A stretch of DNA of 6,324 nt from JAWWPG01 sp038232255 (GTDB lineage: Bacteria > Actinomycetota > Actinomycetes > Propionibacteriales > Nocardioidaceae). Every line of letters begins with the position of its first letter. Position 1 is the first letter of the stretch. The position numbers and the translations under genes are program-made. Shown one piece after another: positions 1 through 5,223 of this stretch. The notes below the pieces were generated by a model, which worked only from the letters and a program-made list of their open reading frames with translations, did no database searches and was not told the origin of the DNA. The DNA lies in contig JBBSIF010000138.1 of assembly GCA_038232255.1 (NCBI GenBank), forward strand, positions 1 to 6,324. The letters are read 5' to 3'.

Positions 1-160
1 CGCTCTTTGCCGCCTGATTCTGCCGGGGGTCGTGGAACGGAGCGCGAATCGGCGCCACCGCGGGCAATCCAGCAGCCTCGCGGTGCCGAATGTCTCGAAA
101 CACCCATCGGCCACGGTGTGCGAAGTGACCGCGGCCATCACGTCTCACGAGGAGGCGCGC
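1..160. other. Leader region before the Tat/DUF4331 operon, no complete gene
   Basis: No complete gene is supported here. One forward frame reads Leu-Phe-Ala-Ala and stops at TGA 15-17, which could be the tail of a gene lying to the left, but four codons prove nothing. CACCGCG (56-62) and CGCGGTG (79-85) can pair as a 7-bp stem with a 16-nt loop, extendable by 3 bp across a bulge (50-52 with 86-88); it could end an upstream transcript or sit in the operon leader. A GGAAC at 34-38 resembles an ECF-sigma -35 element, but no matching -10 lies at the right distance, so I call no promoter. The reading frame of the first gene stays open upstream to 32, but the N-terminus there is arginine-rich and unlike a signal peptide. 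Confidence 0.4.
151..155 (+). promoter_or_regulatory. Ribosome binding site of the Tat-signal protein gene
   Basis: GGAGG lies five bases before ATG 161. It decides the start: translation from 161 places the twin-arginine motif at residues 6-7, where a Tat signal needs it. The longer reading from 32 would put 43 unrelated residues in front. Confidence 0.8.
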
Positions 161-451
161 ATGAAGGAAGTATCGCGCCGGGGCTTCATCACGAAGGCCT
201 CGGTCGTCGGTGCGGCAGCAGCGGTCGGCGGTCTCGCGTCGACATCGGCAGCCGAAGCGAAACCAGGCACCAGCCCCGCTGCACCGGACCACAGACTCTC
301 AGGCTCCGCGCCGCAGGACGTCGTCCTGCACATCCGCGACGCCAAGACCTCAGAGGTCGCCCTGATCGCCGGATCCGAGGAGTACGTCTTCCACGACCGC
401 CAACTGGTCTCCTCGGTGCTCCATAAACTCAACAAGAGCACGAAGGAGTAG
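161..451 (+). CDS. Small Tat-exported protein, putative export partner of DUF4331 protein
   Basis: A 96-residue protein with a textbook twin-arginine signal. SRRGFI occupies residues 5-10, an alanine/glycine/valine-rich hydrophobic stretch follows at about 13-30, and an AEA|K signal-peptidase site would cut after residue 33. The mature part is only about 63 residues: a Pro/Ala/Ser linker (34-52), then a compact segment (53-90) that begins DVVLHIRD and ends with a predicted helix, QLVSSVLHKL. I recall similar short Tat proteins in actinobacteria, but I know no assigned function. It has no cysteine and no catalytic motif. The stop codon is two bases before the ATG of the DUF4331 gene, whose ribosome binding site lies inside this gene's last codons, so the two are almost certainly translationally coupled. 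Tat exports folded proteins, including partners that lack a signal; I infer this protein may carry the DUF4331 product out of the cell. It could instead act alone as a small extracellular protein. The Tat signal is secure; the role is not. Confidence 0.87.
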   Translation: MKEVSRRGFITKASVVGAAAAVGGLASTSAAEAKPGTSPAAPDHRLSGSAPQDVVLHIRDAKTSEVALIAGSEEYVFHDRQLVSSVLHKLNKSTKE

Positions 452-453
452 GC

Positions 454-1845
454 ATGTCGTCCCACCGCGAGGCACCGGAAACCGCCAAGGACCCGGTAGC
501 CGACAACACCGACGTGTATGCGTTCGTCTCCCCGGACGCTCCCGACACGGTCACCATGATCACGAACTACATCCCGTTCGAGGAGCCGGACGGCGGGCCG
601 AACTTCTACGAGTTCGGAAACGAGGACGTCCTCTACCTCATTCACGTCGACAACGACGGCGACGGCCTCCCGAACGTCTCCTACCAGTTCGAGTTCCACA
701 CCGTGGTCCGCAACAGGGACACGTTCCTCTACAACACCGGCCCCATCGAGTCGCTCGACAGCGCGAACTGGAGCCGCCGGCAGTTTTACACCCTGACCAA
801 GGTGCTGAACTACGGCACCCCCGACGCGGTCTCGACGGTCCTCGCGACCAAGGTCCCGAGCCCACCGTGCAACGTCGGCCCGCGCTCGACCCCGAACTAC
901 AGGGACCTGGCGGACGAGGCGATCCACACCTTCAACCCCCGCCGGAAGGTGTTCGCCGGTCAGCGCAAGGAGGGCTTTTACGTCGACCTGGGCTCGATCT
1001 TCGATCTCGGCGCGCTGCGTCCGTTCCAGAACCTGCACCTCATCCCGATGGCCGCCGCTCCTGGCGTCAACGGGACCAGGGCCGTCAACGTCCACTCGAT
1101 CGCGATTCAGGTGCCGATCACGGATCTGACGAGTGGCGGGACCAAGCCGTCCGGCGTCTACGACCCGAAGGCCACGATCGGTGTCTGGGGCGCGGCCTAC
1201 CGGCACAAGCTCCACATCCAGCGTCAGCACCGTCAGGTGGACTCCGGTCCTTGGGTGCAGGTGTCCCGTCTCGGGAACCCGCTGGTCAACGAGGTCGTCA
1301 ACCCGATCTCGGAGAAGAACCGCTGGAACACGTTCGCGCCCGTGCAGGACTCCATGTTCGCGAAGTACGTCGCGCACCCCGAGCTGGCGCGGCTGCTGCC
1401 GGTGCTGTACCCCGGAGTGTTCCCGCACCTGGCGTCCTTGAAGGCCGAGCGGGCGGACCTGCTGGCGATCCTGCTGACGGGTATTCCGAAGGGCCTGATC
1501 GACGGGTTCCAGAACTACACGGGCCCGACGCAGGCCGACATGCTGCGGCTCAACACGGCGATCCCGCCGAAGTTCCCCAACAACCAGAACATCTACGGCA
1601 TCCTGGGCGGCGACCTCGCTGGCTTCCCCAACGGACGCCGGGTTGCCGACGACGTGACGGCGATCGAGCTCCGGGCCATCGCGGGTGCGACGTACCCGCT
1701 GGTCGACCCGAACTACAAGCCGGACGCGGCGGCCGGACAGCTGACGGACGGCCTGACGCCGAAGAACACCGACCAGGACTACCTGTACCACTTCCCGTAC
1801 CTGGCGACGCCGCTCAGCGGCTTCGACTACCCGCGTGGGCACTAG
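454..1845 (+). CDS. DUF4331 family protein without its own signal peptide
   Basis: A 463-residue protein recognisable as DUF4331 (Pfam PF14224, from memory) over its full length. The family's opening SSHREAP starts at residue 2 and continues into KDPVADNTDVYAFVSPD (13-28). Other features typical of the family are GGPNFYEF (47-54), RLGNPLVNEV (272-281), FPNGRRVADDV (391-401) with IELRAIAG (404-411), and the ending FPYLATPLSGFDYPRG. An acidic loop at 66-71 (DNDGDG) resembles a calcium-binding loop, but this is unproven. The function of DUF4331 is unknown. In many other bacteria SSHREAP follows a cleaved signal peptide; here nothing precedes it except Met, and no hydrophobic segment suggests export or membrane insertion. 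The start is firm: AAGGAG at 443-448 is five bases upstream of ATG 454, and an earlier start would lose the family N-terminus. It is the middle gene of a three-gene operon. Either it is cytoplasmic or it leaves the cell bound to the Tat protein encoded just upstream. Confidence 0.93.
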   Translation: MSSHREAPETAKDPVADNTDVYAFVSPDAPDTVTMITNYIPFEEPDGGPNFYEFGNEDVLYLIHVDNDGDGLPNVSYQFEFHTVVRNRDTFLYNTGPIESLDSANWSRRQFYTLTKVLNYGTPDAVSTVLATKVPSPPCNVGPRSTPNYRDLADEAIHTFNPRRKVFAGQRKEGFYVDLGSIFDLGALRPFQNLHLIPMAAAPGVNGTRAVNVHSIAIQVPITDLTSGGTKPSGVYDPKATIGVWGAAYRHKLHIQRQHRQVDSGPWVQVSRLGNPLVNEVVNPISEKNRWNTFAPVQDSMFAKYVAHPELARLLPVLYPGVFPHLASLKAERADLLAILLTGIPKGLIDGFQNYTGPTQADMLRLNTAIPPKFPNNQNIYGILGGDLAGFPNGRRVADDVTAIELRAIAGATYPLVDPNYKPDAAAGQLTDGLTPKNTDQDYLYHFPYLATPLSGFDYPRGH

Positions 1846-1850
1846 GAGGT
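1845..1850 (+). promoter_or_regulatory. Ribosome binding site for the GTG-started histidine-rich gene
   Basis: GGAGGT begins on the last base of the DUF4331 stop codon (TAG 1843-1845) and lies eight bases before GTG 1859. It supports the GTG start and indicates coupled translation of the second and third genes. Confidence 0.75.
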
Positions 1851-1858
1851 AGGCACTG

Positions 1859-2305
1859 GTGGGAGCGACGACTCAGGACACGGCAGCACCCGGGCGCGCG
1901 TACGACCGCATGGTCGGGGAAGCCGGGCATTCGCACGACCATGTGCACGGAGAAGCCGGCCACTCGCACCACTCCGACGATCACGTGCACGGCGGAGCGG
2001 AGGTCAGGCGTGGACAGCTCGGTGTCGGCTTCCCGGTCCTCGACATCGGAGACGACATCGGCGCGCTCGTGCTCTACACAACGGAGGATCTCGAGGGCCA
2101 GGAGATCGAGGTGAGCCTCGTCGGCGATCCCGATCACCGGACCCATACCGAGGTGCTCAAGCGCACGGTGGACGGCAGGACCTTCTGGGCGGGTGTCTAC
2201 GTTGAGCTGCCCGAGGGGGACTACCGCGTCTGGTACGACGACCCGTCGCGCGAGACGTCGTTCTCGATCACCGGAGGGTCGGTGTCCGAGCTCGACTGGC
2301 GCTGA
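1859..2305 (+). CDS. Histidine-rich putative metal-binding protein of the DUF4331 operon
   Basis: A 148-residue protein starting with GTG, 13 nt after the DUF4331 stop. It has two parts. Residues 20-45 are histidine-rich: GEAGHSHDHVH followed by GEAGHSHHSDDHVHG, nine histidines between residues 24 and 44, with aspartates between them. From about 54 to 148 comes a probable beta-sandwich domain that opens FPVLDIGDDIGALVLYT, contains H93 and H96, and ends GGSVSELDW. I recall small actinobacterial proteins with this kind of opening and ending, mostly hypothetical and sometimes labelled 'phospholipase' without evidence; no phospholipase active site is visible here. There is no signal peptide or membrane segment. 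Histidine-rich tails commonly bind Zn, Ni, Cu or Co in metal chaperones and transporters, so metal buffering or delivery is the natural inference. Its position suggests service to the DUF4331 protein. That this is a gene is very likely; metal binding is plausible; the partner is a guess. Confidence 0.87.
   Translation: MGATTQDTAAPGRAYDRMVGEAGHSHDHVHGEAGHSHHSDDHVHGGAEVRRGQLGVGFPVLDIGDDIGALVLYTTEDLEGQEIEVSLVGDPDHRTHTEVLKRTVDGRTFWAGVYVELPEGDYRVWYDDPSRETSFSITGGSVSELDWR
1916..1990 (+). repeat. Imperfect tandem repeat encoding the histidine-rich segment
   Basis: Codons 20-30 (1916-1948) encode GEAGHSHDHVH and codons 31-44 (1949-1990) encode GEAGHSH, four extra residues (HSDD), then HVH. The copies differ at synonymous positions (for example GGG/GGA, CAT/CAC, ATT/CTC-type changes around the histidines), so the duplication is not very recent or the protein pattern has been kept by selection. 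Confidence 0.8.
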
Positions 2306-2327
2306 CGCCGGCCGGGGGGGCCGGCGT
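2305..2327 (+). terminator. GC-rich hairpin at the end of the three-gene operon
   Basis: ACGCCGGCC (2305-2313) pairs perfectly with GGCCGGCGT (2319-2327), giving a 9-bp stem with a GGGGG loop that starts on the last base of the stop codon. No T-run follows, as is frequent for actinobacterial terminators. The placement right after the stop supports a role in termination or 3'-end protection of the mRNA. Confidence 0.6.
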
Positions 2328-2330
2328 CGG

Positions 2331-2376
2331 GCCGAAGGAGGGGAAGAGTTCCCTGTGACACTTTCCCTCCTTCGGC
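2331..2376. terminator. Long 16-bp inverted repeat, probable second terminator
   Basis: Bases 2331-2346 pair with 2361-2376 over 16 positions: twelve consecutive Watson-Crick pairs, one G-T (2343/2364), then three more pairs, around a 14-nt loop. It starts only three bases after the first hairpin, so the two form a tandem. There is no T-run on either strand. A strong bidirectional terminator or RNA-stabilising structure is the simplest reading. Confidence 0.6.
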
Positions 2377-2400
2377 GTCCTCTAGTCTTCGGCGTTCTCT
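2371..2400 (+). repeat. Short direct repeat, 13 bp, 17-bp period
   Basis: TTCGGCGTCCTCT at 2371-2383 recurs as TTCGGCGTTCTCT at 2388-2400 with one difference. The first copy begins in the right arm of the 16-bp inverted repeat. It may be a local duplication; no function is evident. Confidence 0.5.
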
Positions 2401-2665
2401 GGCCGGGGTCGGCTCCCTCCAAGGGCAGGGTCCGCCTACCGCCGCCCGCGGAACACGGATGGTGAGGCATCCGGGTCGCTCCAACGGCACAATCCTCGCT
2501 GCGTACGCCGCACCGCCGGCGCTTGGCCGATGATGAGGCGCTGACGCCGCCAGGGCAGCCCTTTCCGCTCGGAATCGGTCGACCCTCCCGTCAGCGGGAG
2601 CCCGCACGCCTTGGAGCTCCGTCGAGGGCGCGGCATCTCCGACGTACCGTGTCGCCTTCAAGGGC

Positions 2666-2702
2666 TAGTCCGAGCGGCCAATGGTGACCTGCCCTCGGAC
2701 TA
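2666..2702 (+). promoter_or_regulatory. 9-bp inverted repeat upstream of the secreted-protein gene
   Basis: TAGTCCGAG (2666-2674) and CTCGGACTA (2694-2702) are perfect reverse complements separated by 19 nt. It ends 47 nt before the chosen ATG (2750). It could be an operator for a dimeric regulator, whose half-site centres would be 28 bp apart, or the first of two RNA hairpins in the 5' leader. Confidence 0.5.
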
Positions 2703-2706
2703 CCGG

Positions 2707-2735
2707 AGAGTTGGTGATGTCACTCCACCAACTCT
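2707..2735 (+). promoter_or_regulatory. 10-bp hairpin just before the ribosome binding site of the secreted protein
   Basis: AGAGTTGGTG (2707-2716) pairs perfectly with CACCAACTCT (2726-2735), leaving a 9-nt loop. It ends four bases before AGGAG (2740-2744), so in RNA it would stand right beside the ribosome binding site and could protect the mRNA or affect translation. It follows the 2666-2702 repeat after only four bases. As DNA it could be an operator instead. Confidence 0.55.
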
Positions 2736-2739
2736 TTCC

Positions 2740-2744
2740 AGGAG
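2740..2744 (+). promoter_or_regulatory. Ribosome binding site deciding the start of the secreted protein
   Basis: AGGAG lies five bases before ATG 2750. This start gives a clean signal peptide. The same frame also has an ATG at 2681, but that would add 23 residues before the signal and run translation through the 2707-2735 hairpin. Confidence 0.75.
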
Positions 2745-2749
2745 CCGCC

Positions 2750-3154
2750 ATGAACGTGTCGCACACCATCGTCCGCCGCACCGCCGCCACCGCATCCGTC
2801 GTGCTCGCCTTCGGCGCACTGAGCGCCCTTCCCGCCACCGCCAGCGGTGGAGGCGGAGTCGAGCACCGTGGCAACTGCTCGATGAACGCCGACTGGAAGC
2901 TCAAGGCCAAGGCTGACAACGGCCGGATCGAGGTCGAGGCCGAGGTCGACAGCAACAAGGCGGGCCAGACGTGGACCTGGCGCATTCTGCACAACGGAGG
3001 CGTCTCGGCACGCGGCACCGCGACCACGCAACCCCCCAGCGGCTCGTTCCAGGTCCGCCGGCTCCTCGTCAACGCCGCCGGCACGGACCAGATCGGCTTC
3101 CGGTCGACGAATCCCGCCTCCGGTGAGACGTGCTCCGGAAGCCTGCGCTTCTGA
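2750..3154 (+). CDS. Small secreted protein of unknown function
   Basis: A 134-residue protein with a Sec signal peptide: a basic start with two arginines at 9-10, a hydrophobic core at about 12-28 (ATASVVLAFGALSAL), and a PATA|S cleavage site after residue 31. The mature protein (about 103 residues) starts with a glycine-rich turn and has alternating hydrophobic/polar segments (47-64, 74-82, 99-108) that suggest a small beta-sandwich. It has just two cysteines after the signal, C43 and C128, near the two ends, which probably form a disulfide joining the termini. I do not recognise a named family. No lipobox or LPXTG anchor is present, so it is likely released or loosely wall-associated. The gene is preceded by two inverted repeats and ends 47 nt before the histidine kinase start. 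The kinase senses outside the membrane, so this protein might be its partner or a target, but adjacency is the only evidence. Confidence 0.8.
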   Translation: MNVSHTIVRRTAATASVVLAFGALSALPATASGGGGVEHRGNCSMNADWKLKAKADNGRIEVEAEVDSNKAGQTWTWRILHNGGVSARGTATTQPPSGSFQVRRLLVNAAGTDQIGFRSTNPASGETCSGSLRF

Positions 3155-3201
3155 CCGAGCCTCCCCGTCATACTGGTGCCGAGATCGGAGCAGACGCGCC
3201 C

Positions 3202-4542
3202 ATGGCACCGCAGCCGGCACAGCAGCGGCCCCGCACGCTCGGGGCCGCTGACTTGCGTCGGCGGGGGGCGTGGCTGAATCCGGTGCTGCTTTTCGTCGCG
3301 GCAGGCGCCCTTGCGGTGGTGGTCCTGCTCGTGGTGCTGAGCTGGTTCAGCACCCGGGCCGCGACCGACCAGGCGATCTTCGACGCCCGCAGCGTCACCG
3401 TAGTCGTCGCGCACTCGGTCGCCGAGCCCGCGATGCCCGTGGGCCTGGTCGAGGGGCGGGCAGCGTCGGTCGACCGGTTCGACCGAACGGTGCTGAGCCG
3501 GCTGCTCGTGGACCGGATCGTGCGCATCAAGATCTGGGACGCCACCGGGACGATCATCTACTCCGACAAGGTCCAGCTCATCGGTGAGGCCTTCGGGCTC
3601 GGCGCCGACGAGCAGGAGATCCTGGCTCACGGCGGCAGCGCCGCTGACGTCTCGGACCTCGATGAGCCCGAGAACCGCTTCGAGCGGGGCCACGGGAAGC
3701 TGCTCGAGGTCTACACCCAGGTGCATTCGCCATCCGGTCAGCCGCTGTTGTTCGAGGCCTACTTCCCGTACAGCGACGTGACGCAACGAAGTGCCGACAT
3801 CGCCTCGGAGTTCCGGCCGATCACGATGGCTGGCCTGGTGATCTTCCTGCTGCTCAGCAGTCCGCTCGTCCTGGTGCTGGCCCGGCGGCTCGACCGCTCC
3901 GCCGCGGACCGCGAACGCCTCCTGGTGGCCGCCGTCGAGGCATCCGACATCGAGCGGCGCCGCATCGCCCGCGACCTGCACGACGGCGTTGTGCAGGAGC
4001 TGGCCGGCATCTCCTTCACGCTCTCGGCAACGGCGCGCCAGATCCACGAGCAGCCAGAGATGACGCGCACCCTCGACTCGCTCGGCGCCGGAGTACGCCG
4101 GAGTCTGCGCGCGCTGCGCTCGCTGCTGGTCGAGATCTACCCGCCCGACCTGCGGACGCAGGGGCTCCCAACCGCGCTCGACGACCTGCTGGCGCCGTCC
4201 GCGGCAGCGGGGGTCGACGTGTCGGTAGCGGTCGAGGACACGTCCAAGGTGTCACCCGACCAGGTCGCGCTGGTGTGGCGGGGCGCGCAGGAAGCCGTTC
4301 GCAACGCGATCCGCCACGGCCGACCGCGAAGTCTCCTGGTCCGCGTCTCGGCGCTGCCGGCTGGGGTCCAGCTGGAGGTGCGCGACGACGGGGTCGGCTT
4401 CGACCCGGCGGTCGATCCGCCGTACGGACACTTCGGGCTTCGCTCGATCCGGGACCTCGTGGAGGAGGCCGGCGGCTCACTGGAGATCTCGTCCGCCCCC
4501 GACCACGGCACGACCTTCCGCATGACGCTGGGAGAAACATGA
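3202..4542 (+). CDS. Sensor histidine kinase, HisKA_3 (NarL/LiaS-type)
   Basis: A 446-residue membrane kinase that phosphorylates the response regulator encoded next. After a short cytoplasmic tail come TM1 (about 28-48), an extracytoplasmic sensor region (about 50-205, Cache/PAS-like by position only) and TM2 (about 206-227). There is no clear HAMP domain; a short charged helix leads into the HisKA_3 domain. The phospho-acceptor is H260 within ERRRIARDLHDG, and the HDxxxQ pattern (H260, D261, Q265) indicates phosphatase activity too. The ATP-binding domain shows the N-box QEAVRNAIRHG (N368), the G1 box DDGVGF (395-400), the G2 segment GHFGLRSI (409-416) and GTTF near the end. All key residues are intact. 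I chose ATG 3202, with GGAG at 3187-3190 eleven bases away, because the upstream GTG at 3130 overlaps the preceding gene; TTG 3253 is possible. CATACT at 3169-3174 could be a -10 element but lacks a clear -35. The signal sensed is unknown. Confidence 0.93.
   Translation: MAPQPAQQRPRTLGAADLRRRGAWLNPVLLFVAAGALAVVVLLVVLSWFSTRAATDQAIFDARSVTVVVAHSVAEPAMPVGLVEGRAASVDRFDRTVLSRLLVDRIVRIKIWDATGTIIYSDKVQLIGEAFGLGADEQEILAHGGSAADVSDLDEPENRFERGHGKLLEVYTQVHSPSGQPLLFEAYFPYSDVTQRSADIASEFRPITMAGLVIFLLLSSPLVLVLARRLDRSAADRERLLVAAVEASDIERRRIARDLHDGVVQELAGISFTLSATARQIHEQPEMTRTLDSLGAGVRRSLRALRSLLVEIYPPDLRTQGLPTALDDLLAPSAAAGVDVSVAVEDTSKVSPDQVALVWRGAQEAVRNAIRHGRPRSLLVRVSALPAGVQLEVRDDGVGFDPAVDPPYGHFGLRSIRDLVEEAGGSLEISSAPDHGTTFRMTLGET
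3223..3250 (+). promoter_or_regulatory. 10-bp GC hairpin inside the first codons of the kinase gene
   Basis: CAGCGGCCCC (3223-3232) and GGGGCCGCTG (3241-3250) pair perfectly around an 8-nt loop, starting 19 nt after the kinase ATG. Such a stem could terminate or attenuate transcripts coming from the secreted-protein gene, or slow initiation. It could also be chance in GC-rich DNA, though ten perfect pairs with a short loop is notable. Confidence 0.45.
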
Positions 4543-5168
4543 TCACCGTAGTCCTCGTCGACGACCACGCCCTGGTACGCCGCGGCCTCGAGCAGCTGCT
4601 GGCCGCCGGCGACGGTATCGAGGTCGTCGGCTCGGCCCACGACGGCGAGCAGGCGCTGGACATCGTCCGCGCCACTCGGCCGGATGTGGTCCTGATGGAT
4701 CTTCAGATGCCGGGCATCGACGGCGTCGAGGCCACCCGCATCCTTGCGGCGGAGCTTCCGGGGACGCAGGTCGTCGTCCTCACGTCGTTCTCCGACAGCG
4801 GGCGGATCATCGCGGCGCTCGACGCCGGGGCGGTCGGCTACCTGCTCAAGGACACCGAGCCCGACGACCTGCTGAGCGGCATCCGCGCCGCCGCCGGTGG
4901 CGAGTCTCCGCTCCATCCACGGGCAGCGCGTGAGCTGTTGTCCGCTCGCCGGGGCGGAAGCTCCATCGGGCCGGTGGACCTGACGCCCCGCGAGACGGAG
5001 GTTCTCGCGATGGTGCGTCAGGGGCTCGCCAACAAGCAGATCGCGCGGCGGCTCGGGATCACCGAGCGCACCGTCAAGGCCCACCTGTCGTCCGCCTTCC
5101 AGCGGACGGGGACCGCCGACCGGACGCAGGCCGCCATCTGGGCGGAGCGTCACGGCATCGGTGACTGA
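4539..5168 (+). CDS. NarL/LuxR-type response regulator, partner of the upstream kinase
   Basis: A 209-residue DNA-binding regulator with the standard two-domain layout. The receiver domain (1-118) has the acidic pair D8-D9, the phospho-acceptor D54 in VLMDLQMPG, T82 in VVLTSF and K104 in YLLKD. After a linker, the LuxR-type helix-turn-helix (148-207) contains LTPRETEVLAMVRQGLANKQIA and ITERTVKAHLSS, all typical of the family. Phosphorylation by the kinase should promote dimerisation and binding to target promoters; the targets are unknown. The ATG overlaps the kinase stop codon (ATGA), with GGGAG four bases upstream, giving coupled and roughly matched expression of the two partners. Nothing is truncated or missing. 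Confidence 0.95.
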   Translation: MITVVLVDDHALVRRGLEQLLAAGDGIEVVGSAHDGEQALDIVRATRPDVVLMDLQMPGIDGVEATRILAAELPGTQVVVLTSFSDSGRIIAALDAGAVGYLLKDTEPDDLLSGIRAAAGGESPLHPRAARELLSARRGGSSIGPVDLTPRETEVLAMVRQGLANKQIARRLGITERTVKAHLSSAFQRTGTADRTQAAIWAERHGIGD

Positions 5169-5223
5169 GGGCGTCCTCGCGCTTCGCACCGCTCGGGGCG
5201 AGTGCGTCTGAGAGGGTGGCGCC

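Larger units (their letters stand above)
2377..2749. other. Gene-free intergenic stretch with small inverted repeats
   Basis: No reading frame here combines a start, a ribosome binding site and protein-like composition. The open frames on both strands are arginine/proline-rich and look like GC-driven chance frames. Small hairpins include CGGATG/CATCCG (2456-2473, 6-nt loop) and CTCCCG/CGGGAG (2585-2600, 4-nt loop), besides the larger ones at 2666-2735 listed separately. I looked for known riboswitch signatures (cobalamin, SAM, ydaO-type) and tRNA arms and saw none. A promoter for the secreted-protein gene should lie here; TACCGT at 2645-2650 fits TANNNT, but no good -35 is at 16-18 bp, so I do not call it. 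Confidence 0.55.

Noticed and set aside
32..160. N-terminal extension of the Tat protein from an upstream ATG
   Set aside because: It would place 43 residues before the twin-arginine motif, whereas ATG 161 has a good ribosome binding site and gives a standard Tat signal.
145..1842. Long open frame of 565 codons on the minus strand
   Set aside because: It mirrors the DUF4331 gene exactly, is dominated by Arg/Val/Asp typical of antisense frames in GC-rich DNA, and has no recognisable domain or ribosome binding site.
867..2114. Forward open frame of 415 codons overlapping two genes
   Set aside because: Its Arg/Pro/Gly-rich composition and overlap with DUF4331 and the His-rich gene mark it as a chance frame.
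2500..2560. GATGA-containing segment resembling a ribozyme or riboswitch core
   Set aside because: The partner motifs needed for a hammerhead (GAAA) or for cobalamin/ydaO riboswitches are absent nearby.
2613..2620. Short palindromes such as GGAGCTCC and GCGTACGC (2501-2508)
   Set aside because: Eight-base palindromes are expected by chance in GC-rich DNA and have no partner or promoter context.
2221..2661. Minus-strand open frames filling the intergenic stretch (also 2436-2636)
   Set aside because: Composition is low-complexity Arg/Pro/Ala, no ribosome binding site or known domain is seen, and the frame runs through both strong hairpins.
2681..2749. Alternative earlier ATG for the secreted protein
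   Set aside because: It lacks a good ribosome binding site and would bury the signal peptide behind 23 residues; AGGAG sits correctly for ATG 2750.
3130..3201. Earlier GTG start for the histidine kinase
   Set aside because: It overlaps the end of the secreted-protein gene and adds 24 residues without domain features; ATG 3202 is more economical, though its ribosome binding site is somewhat distant.
2665..4047. Minus-strand open frame of 460 codons opposite the secreted protein and kinase
   Set aside because: It is antisense to two genes with clear domains or signal peptide and has no recognisable domain itself.
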